A stretch of DNA of 64,000 nt, taken from Portulaca oleracea. Taxonomy: Eukaryota > Streptophyta > Magnoliopsida > Caryophyllales > Portulacaceae. Of this stretch, positions 11,401 through 22,014 are shown piece by piece. Under the pieces are notes generated by a model. That model made no database searches. It saw nothing but the letters and a program-made list of their open reading frames with translations, and was not told the DNA's origin. The translations under genes were made by a program, and so were the position numbers. The stretch is from contig CM055880.1 in assembly GCA_029582165.1 (NCBI GenBank), forward strand, positions 3,906,001 to 3,970,000. Reading direction: 5' to 3'. Within the stretch, counting starts at the first letter, position 1; each line of letters opens with the position of its first letter.

Positions 11401-12458
11401 ATGTCATCTTCATCAGAATCAAACTCATCGTACTTATGAATGCTTGCCCAGAAATCATCACTGCTGTTTCTGGATGACTGAACTTCATCAGACAGTTCAT
11501 GATCACTCAGAATCTTATCTTCCAAATTAACATCACAACTTTCTTCTGGATTCAACTGAGGACAGTAAAAATGTTCTGATGAACTGGGATCAATAACTAC
11601 AAGATCATGATCAGTAGGTGATGATGCATCATCAGTTGAATCATGGTGAATCACAAACATTTCTTGGACGGTAAAACTCATGGTTTGAGGCTCTTCAATG
11701 AAGGAACAGACAGTATTCCCTGAACAAAACTCATACTTACTGGAAACAGGCGCAATTTCCCCAGAAATTTCACCATAATTCATTTCTTCTTCATGACACT
11801 TTTCTCCAGAATTCAACTCCTCAGACTTTTCACTGGAAAAAGGCGCAATTTCCCCAGAAATTTCACCATAACCCATTTCTTCTTCATGAACATTTTCTAC
11901 AGAATTCAACTCCTCAGAATTTTCACTGGAAAAAGGCGCAATTTCCCCAGAAATTTCACCATAACTCATTTCTTCTTCAACAGCATTTTCCCCAAAATTC
12001 AACTCCTCAGAATTTTCTCTGGAAAAAGGCGCAATTTCCCCAGAAATTTCACCGTAACTAATTTCTTCTTCACCAGCATTTTCTCCAGAATTCAACTCCT
12101 CATAATTTTCACTGGAAAAACTCATTTCTTCAGGGGTATTTCCTCCCTCAGAATTCTCACAAGGATCAATGGAAACAGGCGCAATTTCTGCAGAAATCTG
12201 ACCTGAAGAACTACAAACAAAAACACGAACAACAATCAAGAACCCATCTCAGAAAACACAAAAGAATCACAACCCAGAAAGAGATTCCAAATCTTACCTC
12301 AAAAACTTCCCAAAAAAGAACCCAAGAACGCTTGCAATATAACACCAAAAAGAAGTCACCACAAAGAACATACTTTTCGTCACAGAATCCTTGAAAGAAG
12401 CACCAAGAAAAGAGTCAAACTTAAACCCATCACAAACGAGGGTTTTACTTTTCCCCAT
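5421..12458 (-). CDS. DUF1666 family protein (five exons, complete)
   Basis: Exons on the minus strand are 12298-12458, 11003-12210, 6694-7116, 5798-6024 and 5421-5672. Their lengths sum to 2271 nt, an exact 757 codons including the stop, and every junction obeys GT-AG. I start at the ATG at 12458 (MGKSKTL); an upstream ATG pair runs into a stop after nine codons. Residues about 30-53 form a hydrophobic segment (FFVVTSFWCYIASVLGFFF), so the protein is probably membrane anchored. A long acidic region follows with 31-residue repeats. The C-terminal half is the DUF1666 domain: LVEQKELIRQMKREMRHLK, GLPTILEESESPRVEDDL, NFWSNKLRKHEADPVQKLIR, LELVYVGQLCLSWETLKW, FQVVLQRFTEDEPF, RVQHYVKTRCALPNLLQVP, RTFWEFLRADK and the terminal SRVLNMSRLTTDQLLWCHKK. 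The same order is known from Arabidopsis DUF1666 proteins, sometimes labelled 'ribosomal L34e superfamily'. The molecular function is unknown. Intron 2 is about 3.9 kb and full of transposons. Confidence 0.93.
6300..6690. repeat. GGGTC/TTCGGGT-rich degenerate repeat in DUF1666 intron 3
   Basis: Most of the intron 6025-6693 consists of variations on GGGTCATTTGGGTT and GGTTCAAGTGGGTCA. No terminal repeats or coding potential were recognised. On the sense strand of the DUF1666 gene this reads as ACCCGAAC, the same sense-strand composition as the MLO intron repeat at 3836-4085. Confidence 0.5.
7130..7395. repeat. MITE remnant between two copies of a ~38-bp direct repeat
   Basis: Sequence beginning AAATCACAAGGTTATTAC near 7130 recurs at about 7353 as AAATCACAATGTTATTAC, and continues similar through ATTTACATTCAC. 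Between the copies lies a fragment (about 7225-7345) resembling the Mutator-like MITE family (GGGTGGGTCAAATTAGTCAA, GACAATTCGGACAGAC). The proximal copy overlaps the acceptor end of DUF1666 intron 2, so that end of the intron has been duplicated. Confidence 0.5.
7796..8045. mobile_element. Tourist-like MITE (family T1)
   Basis: Left end GGCCCTGTTCTTTTATGCG and right end ATAAAAGAAGAGAGCC are inverted. TTA is duplicated at 7793-7795 and 8046-8048, the PIF/Harbinger-type target. The interior is rich in CCACA. It lies in DUF1666 intron 2. The long open frames across it are by-products of the CCACAA repeats, not genes. Confidence 0.82.
8521..8776. mobile_element. Stowaway MITE in DUF1666 intron 2
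   Basis: Starts CTCCTTTCGTTACATATTAA and ends with ATATGAAACAGATGGAG. The TA dinucleotide on each side is the Tc1/mariner target duplication. It belongs to the same family as the copies at 14515, 14999, 19677 and 29618, but the ends are more decayed. Confidence 0.8.
9240..9400. repeat. degenerate ACCCG/GGGTC-rich stretch
   Basis: Variations on GGGTCA, GACCCTTGACCCGACC and CCCTAACCC, without recognisable ends, inside DUF1666 intron 2. A short similar piece recurs around 9855-9925. Confidence 0.4.
9941..10134. repeat. tandem duplication, unit about 97 bp
   Basis: Two nearly identical units (about 9941-10036 and 10037-10134) share ATATGATTATGAATTATCAA, GTGGATTTACATATATGGG and CCATGGCCCTTAACTAAAA. 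The copies differ at only a few bases and in A-run length. Located in DUF1666 intron 2. Confidence 0.85.
10239..10884. mobile_element. CACTA-like non-autonomous foldback element carrying a Tourist MITE
   Basis: The right end reads ACTTATAGTAGTG, which is CACTACTATAAGT inverted. A CACTA at 10239 opens the left side. Inside both ends the sequence TTTGATATTCCAACTATTTT is present in inverted orientation (about 10268 and 10786). The interior is built of CCAACCATTTTTCC motifs in both orientations. The Tourist MITE at 10512-10775 is inserted within it. A clean 3-bp duplication was not found, so the left boundary is uncertain. Confidence 0.5.
10512..10775. mobile_element. Tourist-like MITE (family T1) nested in the foldback element
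   Basis: Left end GGCCTTGTTCTTTTATGCGG, right end CCGCAGAAAAGAACTGGGCC, flanked by TAA at 10509-10511 and 10776-10778. It interrupts the CACTA-like element, so it is the younger insertion. Confidence 0.85.
11751..12122 (-). repeat. 93-bp coding minisatellite, four units, in DUF1666 exon 2
   Basis: The landmark CGCAATTTCCCC recurs at 11751, 11844, 11937 and 12030, exactly 93 bp apart. Because 93 is divisible by 3, each unit encodes 31 residues in frame, of the pattern GEISGEIAPFS then an ENSEELNS and EEEM block. A more diverged fifth landmark is at 12180. The repeats give the protein a Glu/Ser-rich, probably disordered region behind its membrane segment. Confidence 0.93.
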
Positions 12459-13045
12459 AACAACTCCAAAATCAAACAACCCACAAAGATTTCTCCATCA
12501 TAAGTAAAGAGAAAAGCGACGAAATTGGATCAGTAAATGTAGGGAGAAATGTTAGTAATTCTTGGCAGAGCATTTGTAGGCGAGATTATGGGAAAGAGAG
12601 AGTTTTAAAAGAAGGGTTTAAAGACAGGAAAATGAAAGCTCCCTGACTGAAGGAGATGGAGAAATAAATATTGGTACAGAAATGGATTTTATTAACAGAG
12701 GGAGAAAAAAAAAAGTGGAGATTTTTCATGTTTTCATGTGTTCATCGGCTCTGTTTGGCTTTGTTTTTTTTAGTAGGCATTGATTTCCCGCCACCCGACA
12801 CGTAAAAGGCCCCCTAATGTGTGTGGTGGGGCGCATACAAGTCAATAAAAGTATAAAACTCACCAAGTCCAAATATTGGTACGAATAAGGGCTATGATTG
12901 GCTTGTTTAGGCAGATTTATAGTTTGATTTTATGTTTAGTTATGTGGATCTTGTATACCCCATTATAATTATTTAAATTGTGCAAAAAATTGTAATCATT
13001 GAAAAGATTAAAATATTTTTTGAAGGTACTAAAAATATTAATTTA
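12459..13045. other. upstream region of the DUF1666 gene
   Basis: Contains the presumed promoter and 5' leader of the minus-strand DUF1666 gene. No TATA box could be chosen with confidence and no other gene was seen. Confidence 0.4.
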
Positions 13046-13317
13046 GGCTTTATTCTTTTCTGCGGTTGACAAACTGCGGTCTCACAGCCTACCGAGTTTG
13101 TCACAACCCACCACAAAATATCATTCTACTATAATTCACCACAAGTCCACAACTCACCACAATACTTTTTCACAATTAACAATACAATATTTATATACAT
13201 ATACAAAAAACTCACCACAACATAACAATAACCCGCCAAAATTACACAACAACCCGCCACAATTTCACCACACCCTACCGCGCCATACCGCATAATACCG
13301 CATAAAAGAACAGAGCC
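13046..13317. mobile_element. Tourist-like MITE (family T1)
   Basis: Left end GGCTTTATTCTTTTCTGCGG and right end GCATAAAAGAACAGAGCC. TTA precedes the element at 13043-13045, but AGT follows it, so the right duplication is lost or mutated. The CCACAA-rich interior is typical of the family. Confidence 0.75.
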
Positions 13318-13335
13318 AGTCTTTTTTGTTTAGGA

Positions 13336-13735
13336 TTATTGGACGATAATATACTGGACTTTAGGGTATTGGACAATAATGCACTAAACTTTTTTTTTTG
13401 GATTATAATACACTGTACTTTGAAGGTATTGGATAATAATACACTCGGAATAATTCTGATGGTGGTTGACGTGGTGGTTGTTCTACTATGAGGTATCGTT
13501 TTTCTTCTTTTTTTAATAAAATTTTGTTACCATGTACTAGAAATTACACATAAGTAGAATGATTAATATATATTTTCTGAAAAGAATAAGAAAAACGACA
13601 CTTCAAAGTAGGACTGTTACCGCGTCAACCACCAGCAGAATAGTTCCGGATCCATTATTGTCCAATACCCTCAAAGTTTAGTGTATTAGAGTCCAAAAAA
13701 AAGTTCAGTGCATTGTTATCCAATATCCCTAAAAT
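13336..13735. mobile_element. foldback element with ~150-bp inverted arms
   Basis: The left arm (GGGTATTGGACAATAATGC, ACTTTGAAGGTATTGGATAA, GGTGGTTGACG) is repeated in reverse orientation on the right (GTCAACCACCAG, TTATTGTCCAATACCCTC, GCATTGTTATCCAATATCC). The arms are similar over about 150 bp and surround an AT-rich centre. No target duplication was fixed, so the transposon class is open. Confidence 0.65.
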
Positions 13736-14514
13736 ACTTTGGGTAACATATGGTGATGGGGTGAAAATTTCACAAGTTCCCTAAAATATTTATAGAATTT
13801 GATAAAAAAAATATTTATTATAAATAAATTAAGATATTTTAATTATAAAAGGGAAATAATTTAATAAATAATCACATACGAAGAAATTAGGTGACGGGAC
13901 GAAGAAAAAAGTTGGAGGCAATAGTATTATAGAGTGGTGTTATATGTCTTGGGATAAGACACAATTTTTGCATCTTACTTTTGATAAAATTAGCAATTAC
14001 AATGATTTCTTACACTAATTTTTTTGATAGATAACATCAATTATCAATTATAAGAAGTTTAGAATGCATTGGTTAAGTCTACAACTACAAATGACGTCCT
14101 AATCGAATCAACTTCGTCTGTTAGGCATATTTTAGGCACTTTTTTAAAAATTTGAAAAACTATGGATAAAAATAATATTTTATACAATTTTTGTGTGGTA
14201 TTATAGTTGTAGCCAGAATTCAATTATTTTTTACTTTAATATATAGATATATATACGGTTTTTATGCTAAGATAATACACTTAAAATATGTCTTGTCCCA
14301 AGATTCATATCATTTTGTAATATAATAATAGTGAAACTTGTACTCCCTTCGTCCCTAATTGTGTGTCACAAAAACTAACTCATCAAAATCAATAAACATA
14401 GAATGAGGTGAAAAGTTTGCAAATTATCAAAAATACCTTTGAAATGCGGTAAAAAAATTATTTATTAGAGATATAATTAATATTATAATTGTTGAAATTT
14501 ATAACAATTAGATA

Positions 14515-14771
14515 CTCCCTCCGTTCCATATTAACTGTCGTCTTTGGAAATTGTGCACTCAAATTTCAAAAATTTTGACCATAAATTTCTCAATATATAC
14601 AATGAGTTGCTATATAAAATTATCATCATTAGATTCTTAATGAAAAATAGTATCATAAAAGTATAATATTACAATTGTTTATAACATATTATGTAAAAAA
14701 TTATCAATCAAACAATGACATTGGAAACCGTGAAAGTCAAAATTATTTCAATTAATATGGAACGGAGGGAG
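14515..14771. mobile_element. Stowaway MITE
   Basis: Starts CTCCCTCCGTTCCATATTAA and ends TTAATATGGAACGGAGGGAG. The ends are near-perfect inverted repeats flanked by TA on both sides. A single-ended relative (ACTCCCTTCGTCCCTAATTG) lies just upstream at about 14342. Confidence 0.93.
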
Positions 14772-14803
14772 TAATTTGATAAATAAAAAAGAACAATACT
14801 AGT

Positions 14804-14889
14804 AGTATATACATAGAAAACTTGACAAATAATTAAAGATGAATGTAGTATATACATAGAAAACTTGACAAATAATTAAAGATGAATGT
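14804..14889. repeat. perfect 43-bp tandem duplication
   Basis: The unit beginning AGTATATACATAGAAAACTT occurs twice in succession without differences, directly between two Stowaway MITEs. The lack of divergence points to a recent event. Confidence 0.9.
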
Positions 14890-14998
14890 AGTAAATTATC
14901 TTATCACCAACACAGGGACATCCCTTTGAACTTTATAGATCTTTTAAGGTCAACTACAAAACACATTTTCCAAAGTCAACAACATGTTTAAAAATTTA

Positions 14999-15254
14999 CT
15001 ACCTCCGTTCCATAATAATTGTCATAATTTTGACTTTCACGATCTCCAATGTTATTCTTTGATTGATAATTTCTTATATAATATATTATTAATAATTGCA
15101 ATATTATACTTTTATGATAGTATTTTCGTCACGAATCTAATGGTGGTAATTTTATATGGCAACTCATTGTATATATTGACAAATTTATGGTCAAAATTTT
15201 TGAAATTTGACTGCACAATTTCCAAAAACGACAGTTAATATGGAACGGAGGGAG
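14999..15254. mobile_element. Stowaway MITE
   Basis: Starts CTACCTCCGTTCCATAATAA and ends TTAATATGGAACGGAGGGAG, with TA on each side. It is the second copy within 750 bp. Confidence 0.92.
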
Positions 15255-15372
15255 TATTATCAGTACGGTAATTGCTTTAAAGATTGAGTTTTAAGTTACT
15301 TTGATTGACCATATGTCAAAGCTTCTACAAGGAAAGGGGACCAATGTTTTGATATTCATTTAATTTCTATAA

Positions 15373-15636
15373 TCAACTTAACTATATTGATCCGCACTAT
15401 AAATTAAAATAGAGAGTTTTAATAATGTTAAAAGAAGAGAATATCACTAACAAATTAACAATATATCGAAGTACTTTTTGTACTCCTATTGTTTTACAAG
15501 TTGGAAGGATTAGCTAGGGTGGATTAAAAAGTACTTCGATATATTGTTAATTTGTTAGTGATATTCTCTTCTTTTAACATTATTCAAACACTCTATTTTA
15601 ATTTATAGTGCGGATAAATATAGTAAATAAAGTTGA
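15373..15636. repeat. long near-perfect inverted repeat (hairpin, arms ~105 bp, loop ~45 bp)
   Basis: The left arm (about 15373-15479) contains TCCGCACTATAAATTAAAAT and CACTAACAAATTAACAATAT. The right arm (about 15526-15636) carries their reverse complements, with only a few mismatches or small gaps. The loop reads roughly from GTACTCCTATTG to GGGTGGATT. No known MITE termini were recognised. A transcript would fold into a long double-stranded stem. Confidence 0.88.
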
Positions 15637-15762
15637 AAAAGTATTTATAATTTTTAGTAAATTTTAATAATCCATTATGAGTAAGGTATGTCAATGCATT
15701 TAACTAAAGAAAAAGATATGGAACATTGCAAGTACTACTGCAAAAAAGATTTTCCTAACTTG

Positions 15763-15763
<1 letters not shown>

Positions 15764-15815
<52 letters not shown>
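15764..15815. repeat. (TAA)n microsatellite
   Basis: About 17 uninterrupted TAA/ATA triplets. The poly-Leu open frame read from the other strand is an artefact of this repeat. Confidence 0.98.
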
Positions 15816-16977
15816 GTGCAACAACCCCAAATTTTGACTAAAGAGGATTAATTGTGTGAAGTTGACTAGTCTATGTGCATATATGGTAATGTATTGGAAA
15901 TTCATATCCTTCCACATCTAACTCAAATTTTCTAATTCAGTGGGGATTGCATTCTACCACTTTTATGGGGCTTTTGCTACAAGGTCCTCACATAATAAAT
16001 GCCTTTATAACTCACATATTCACATATTGTATGGTGATAATCCACCTTAATTACCTTTTGTTTGCCCTCTTTCAAACAAAATTCATTTTTTCTTAGAACA
16101 GTCATCTTTTCTTGAACTGTAATGCGAACCAATTGAATGATGGTTAGTAGGTCAATTTGTTGTATTAGTGATTTATTTAGTTCTTTGACTTTTAAGTTAG
16201 GTTTAGATTTCCCTCCTAATTTTGAGGACTATATCCATGAGGCTTTGAAAGTTAGAAATAGGCAAAAGAAGAATCAGAGTATAACGTGAAAATCCAAGTG
16301 ACATATGGTCAGAGAAGTTACTTGGGGTCGCTTCTTTAAGGAGTTTGGGTCTCAACAAAGGGAATTGAAAAGGCACTCCAAAAATCGCTCCAACAATGAA
16401 GACGGGCTAGGGTTCAATAGATAATTTGGATGAATTTGTGGACAATTCTTTTGATAAAACGAACAAGGAGGCTTGTAGATCAGCAAAATTTAGATGCAAA
16501 TATGAAATGTAAGTTTCATCCATGATGATTAATAGATTGCGGTAAATAATTTTAGGGAGGAATGACAGGAAGAAAGAAAGGTAAAAATGAAAGAGTCAAC
16601 CGAGTTAGTGGTTTATTTTAATGGTTGTGCTTTTACCGCCCTTATTTATTTAATTGTGCTATTGCTCTATAGTATTTTTCTGATTTGACAACTTTATTGT
16701 GAATTCTTAATCCTATTTTAGGCTTTGAATGATTATAAGAATAGGTCAATGATATTCTAGAACTGAATTATACTAGTGCTTTCTTTGTGCAAATTGAACC
16801 ATATTTCCAAATTCCAAATTATGGGGAAGAAAATAGAGAAGGTGACAAAATGAAGATCAATTCAAAAATCAAATCAAAACCAAAGGGGACGGTGGGAGGA
16901 AGTGGGGCATAAATAATACTAGTGAAAAATGCCAAACCTTTGAAAATTATTTGATTCTTTTGTGTATGTCTTTTCCC

Positions 16978-17025
<48 letters not shown>

Positions 17026-18606
17026 GAAAAGTGATAAAAAGGAACAAGACTTTTATATGATCATTGTTATGTCAAACTTCAATTCCCATACTTTCTTACG
17101 TGTGGAATGGTTCCATGCGATGGGATATCAATATCATGTGCCTCTGCTTTACGTATTTGAGTTGAACTTAACACTTAAGCATGTTGACTTCACTTTAGGA
17201 TTTCTCAATCCTTAATTTATTTCATTGTCGATTAATAAGACTAACAATGATATACATATTGTATCAAGATGATAAATAAATATTTTGAATTGTCCGTAAT
17301 TTATGTTTGTGTAATTTTTATTATTATTTTCAATTATGTATATTAATCAATTTTAAGAGTATATCGTTTATTAGTTATGTTTACAAATATAATTAATAGC
17401 CTTATTTTATCAATCATACTATATAATGCACATTTTGTGTATAGTTTAATATTTATGAAAAATTGTAAATAAATAAATAAATTATATAGCTTATAAATAA
17501 TAACTCTTAAAGTAATGAAATATATCTTTAGAATGATTTAACCTAATATATAAAAAGTTTATTTAAAATGAACTTTGAATCGAAGATATTAGATTGTACT
17601 TTCATAATTTGTATGCATGAAACTATGGAATTGCACGAAACAAAGAAGAAAATATATGCAAAGCATTTGGACTAACAAAAACGGATTATTTGGACATTTG
17701 TAATAGTTTCTTACTTTCTTTACATGTTTTTCCTTGAGCCTTTGCTCCTAATATTTTCTCAAACAAAACGAAAGAAGCCCAGTAATAGAATTGTTTTCAA
17801 CATAGAAACAAAACGACAGTTTCAAAACAGCCCAAACCCAAAGTGATGAAAATATGAATTATGAATTTGGCCCATTTTGAAAGTAAAAAAGCCCAAACAT
17901 TTCGTGGAGGTACTTGACTTGCGTCTGGCCCACCGTTCTAATCCTAAAAAAAGAAAAAGAAAAGGGTGCGGATTTAGTTCACTTAACCTTGGCAAAAACT
18001 TCTCCGCGTCAAATTCTACCCACGCCATGTCAAAAATTAACGAGAAATGGATATGCTGACTGGTTTTTCTCGGTCGCATAATTCAAAAAGAACTAAACTC
18101 CGTCAAAATCGTGTCGCATAATAGATAAAAAAGAAATATTGTGTTCGAATATTTGGTTAATTCAATCAACATCAAAATTCAAGCGAACAATCTATGACCA
18201 AACCCAATCTTTTTTCGGGTCGAAAAAATTCAGATATCCGGGTTGGACAGAATCATGTCAGCAGTAAGTCCACGCCCACTTAGCTGCACATATAGTAGCC
18301 TAAACTCATATAGAGGAGTGTGCTCTGTTGTTCTCCTCATTCTTAGCTTGACTACTTTATAATCCTTGTGTGTTATGAATAGTACGGACTATTTTGACAT
18401 TAGCAACCTCTTGCCGAGTGTAATTTGGCTAAATTTGTATTGACCAGCTTAAGCTAAACTTAATTTAACTTGCACTAAAAGGCCAAAATGGCAACATTTG
18501 AACTTAATTTCTTTTTTTTCGATTATTCAAAGATTAAAATGAGCGGAAGAGTTCGCAATATAACCTGCAAAAACTTTACAAACAACAGTTCAAGAACTAA
18601 GCATAA
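15816..18606. other. intergenic AT-rich region
   Basis: No protein gene was recognised. Contains a (TAA)n array at 16978-17025 and a diverged, incomplete piece at about 18125-18275 resembling the Mutator-like MITE family (TTCGGGTCG, ATCCGGGTTGGACAG). The remainder holds nothing I can support. Confidence 0.6.
16978..17025. repeat. (TAA)n microsatellite
   Basis: About 16 uninterrupted ATA/TAA triplets. Confidence 0.98.
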
Positions 18607-18678
18607 GCCGTCTTAGCTCAGCGGTAGAGTGCATGGCTTTTAACCATGTGGTCGTGGGTTCGATCCCCACAGACGGCG
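18607..18678 (+). tRNA. tRNA-Lys (anticodon UUU)
   Basis: A 72-nt cloverleaf. Acceptor arms GCCGTCT and AGACGGC pair fully. The D-arm carries the internal A-box-like TAGCTCAGCGGTAGAG. The anticodon stem CATGG/CCATG closes the loop CTTTTAA, giving anticodon TTT. The T-arm with the B-box GGTTCGATCCC pairs GTGGG/CCCAC. The discriminator base is G. There is no intron and CCA is not encoded, as usual in plant nuclear tRNA genes. The nearest strong T-run downstream is at about 18760. Confidence 0.96.
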
Positions 18679-19676
18679 TAAACATATTCTCCATGAATTA
18701 TAGTTCATGTGGGGGGTGTTATCCGCGGGAGATTGTTGTAAATTAATTCATTTGTTTGATTTTTTGGGCAAGGATTTTGTAGGAGTTATTTGTGTAATTC
18801 TTAAATTCCTTACGTTGTTACTATTTACTAATATTCCTTGATTTTATAAAAATAGTTAATGTGACAAATAAATTGAAATAGAGTTATTATAAAAAAATTT
18901 ATGATAAATTGAAAAGAATATATACAGTATTATTTTATTTCATACATACTCAATGATTTGTTAAGCAGTAACAAAACTGACATTATTGTTGTTCATTGGA
19001 TGAAAGAGATAGGTAAGACCACAACTACCTCTTGGCAGAATCATTAATAATAGTAGCAAGCACTTAAAAATGACCCCAACCAAAAAAAAAAAAAAAAAAA
19101 AACTAGGAATTGATAGATATTTTGGGGTTGGAAAAGGGTATTAAATTTAATGTGAAAAGGACAATAACGTGGGTTAACAAATTTGCAGATCTAAGGAGCA
19201 TCATTTTTTTAATTTTATTTCTTGTATTTTTTGAGGGGGATAAAGCAAAGCAAAACAAAGCTAAGCATCCCTTGTTTGTGATTTTTTTGGGACCAAAACT
19301 TTGGGATAAGTCGATAAGATTAGACTAGATAAGGGGTATGTATTTCTCCCCTATTTTTATAAATACAATATTCTCTTTGCTTCTCAATATTTAATCTTAT
19401 AAAATTTATAAATATCTATAATTATTGATAATAAATTATATTATAGGACTGATCTTCGGTGCAAAATAGGACCGATTTGTCGTTAGTTGTATTTAATTGA
19501 GTCAGAATCGATATCTGGTGGCGGTTAAAGTCACCGAAATATTGTTATACTGCAAGCTCGAGTCCTGTGATGGTAGACCGTGTTAAGAGAATCAAAGATT
19601 GTATTTGGGAGGATATCGAATAATACGGTGTGTCACTGTATCATTTCTCATTCCCTAATCACTCCCTTAAATAGTA
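18679..19676. other. intergenic region downstream of the tRNA
   Basis: AT-rich, with a poly-A tract around 19082-19101. No gene, structured RNA or complete element was recognised. Confidence 0.5.
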
Positions 19677-19915
19677 CTACCTCTGTTTTTATTTATCTGT
19701 CGTTGAAGAAATTGTGTCAAAAACTTTGACCGTTAATATCTTAATTTGTATAATGATTCATCATACAAAATTGATGCCATTAGATTCGTAATAAAAAAAA
19801 TACTATTTAAAAAGCATAATATCATATTGTTTTTGTAAAAATTTTATATTAAAAATTATTTATTAAAGATTGACATTGAAAACTGTAAATAACAGATAAA
19901 AAAGAATAGAGGGAG
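19677..19915. mobile_element. Stowaway MITE
   Basis: Starts CTACCTCTGTTTTTATTTAT and ends AAAAAGAATAGAGGGAG, flanked by TA on both sides. It is more diverged than the 14.5-15.2 kb copies. Confidence 0.8.
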
Positions 19916-20699
19916 TACAAAACATACTTAATTAAGAGTTGTGTTTAATGGAATTGTATGAATAAGAAATTACTCCCATTAATTTTATGTTCATTACTTG
20001 TCTTAATAAAAACTAAAATTATAAATTAGGTAAGTAATTAGTACTACAAGATAATGATAATTGTAATTGGGGGGAGGAATAAAGTGGAGGCCATATAATT
20101 TAATTGTTGTGATTGCGAGTGCCCTAAAAGTGAACTTGCAATTAGAGGAAACATCACGTAATTAGTCTGCCTAAAGTCTTAATTAATATTATCTTAATAT
20201 CATCTAATCATTGAGAAGACATAAGACTTATCCTAATAAAGCAAGTTTAGTGTTTATCTAAACACTTTTTGTGGGTATGTAGCTAGGTTTGTTTTCTTTT
20301 CTTTCTTCTTTTGTTTGGTTCCCCACTCCCCCTTACTAAACTAGTTTTTTGCTTAGTTGAGCAAGTGGTTTTATATTTTATTTTATAAAAAGATTGAACT
20401 CCGATTTTAACGAAATTTATATAAAATTGGACTAAAAGGTAAGTATCGAGTTATTAATGACAAGACGGGTTATCAACTGTAAAATATAAGAAACCTATCA
20501 TCAGTTTTCCTCAATGAAGCACAGCTTTGCTAGTTATGAAAAATCCTCTATCATGTATCTACTTTCATGTAATCATGTCAGGTAATGAATATAGTATAAT
20601 TAAAATCCTTTTTTTAGATTTAAAATAAAAGATTAAATTTTGAACATAAAATAATACTACCAGTTACATGTATTCTTTTCAACTCAGGTAAAAGGTGGT

Positions 20700-22014
20700 A
20701 AAAAGAAACTCGGGATACTCTTTTCGTAAGGCGTCGTCCCAAGTTATTAGCAAATCAAATAAAAGGGTTCATCAAAAGGGTTATGATTCCAAAGGAAATA
20801 AATTTGAATGAGTTGCCCCTTATTGGCTAATCAATCTGCCGTCATGTTACCCTCTTAAAAGATATGATGAACAACATTTTCAAATTGTTGGAAGTAGTTT
20901 TTGATAATCCCAAACGACCATATCAATTTGTCACAAACCATTGATAATACCCTATATTACTTGAATAAGAATGAGATTGTCACTTTCAACTTGAACTTTC
21001 CTATAACATGCTTGAATAGCACTTTGAACTTTCCTATAAAATGGTAGGTTCTTTGGTAAGTTTGTAAGAACCTAAACAAATACATCAACCAATATGACCT
21101 AGAAGGATGAGTCTAGCTGTTGCCCCCCTCTCTTAATGATGGAGCCATCACTCCTTAACTTGACCGACCTCAAATTGGGCTCTCCCATCCAACAAAATTC
21201 GTGCGTTGATGACTGTGACAGTTAACTTGACTCAACGAAGGATGGTGCAAAGACTTAGTAAAAGATCGTCTTGCGTACCATTCTGCAAAGTTCTGTTTTG
21301 CTTAGATGATATCTTTCATATGGTTGAAGAAAGAATTGTTGAAGATACAATCATTTCAAAGAAGACAGGTAACTCTTTTGAACTCACTGAGGGGAAGAGC
21401 AACTCTCAGAGTTCGAAGAATCTCATTGCCATTAACATTTAGTGGCCAAGAAATTATGGAATTGGGCAAATTGTAATCTTTATTTGTTATTCTCACCTTA
21501 TCAGAGTAATAGCAATGGTGTATATTAATAAGATGTTGATCAATCTCTATGTAATTATTGCACATAGGGCAAGAAGTGTATATGTTTATACCTCATTAGA
21601 CTAAATTATCTTTGAGCAAAACTCTTATGAAATATCTGCCGAAATAAAATTTTTAATTTTGGTTGGATATCAAGTTTCCAAATCCAATCAGCTTCACATT
21701 TGGCTTTAGAAGTAAGACCATGACACATGTAAGAAGCATTCTTAATGGAAAATTTACCATTACCTCTTAGTCCCCAATTCACCTCATGCTCCACACGAAA
21801 GAGGGAATGGGAGCAGCAAAAACAAGTTGTGCAAGATTTTGGGGGAGACCATAAAAAATTTTGAAAACATGCCATCGGTTGTCAGTAATAAGTCATTAAC
21901 ATAAATTTTTTCATCAATATCTTGACTATCCCTCGAGAGGAGATGCTCGAGAAGGTCTTGGTGGTGCCAGTTATTGGTCCAAAATTCGACCTTGGTACTA
22001 TTACAATTTTCCAA
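20700..22014 (-). pseudogene. LINE (L1-type) ORF2 3' remnant: zf-RVT and RNase H regions
   Basis: Read on the minus strand, fragments in several frames match the C-terminal part of plant L1 ORF2. In order they are KVEFWTNNWHHQDLL, WGLRGNGKFSIKNASYMCHG, ADWIWKLDIQPKLKI (the zf-RVT stretch before the Cys/His cluster), CPMCNNYIEIDQHLI, then RNase H traces LRSDGSI and VESDNLILIQ. Stops and frameshifts are frequent, so the copy is dead. The upstream endonuclease and reverse transcriptase are not present. The 5' and 3' limits are approximate. Confidence 0.8.

Noticed and set aside
11129..12206. Plus-strand frames with repeated FTGKRRNFPRNFT peptides
   Set aside because: They are the antisense reading of the 93-bp minisatellite in DUF1666 exon 2.
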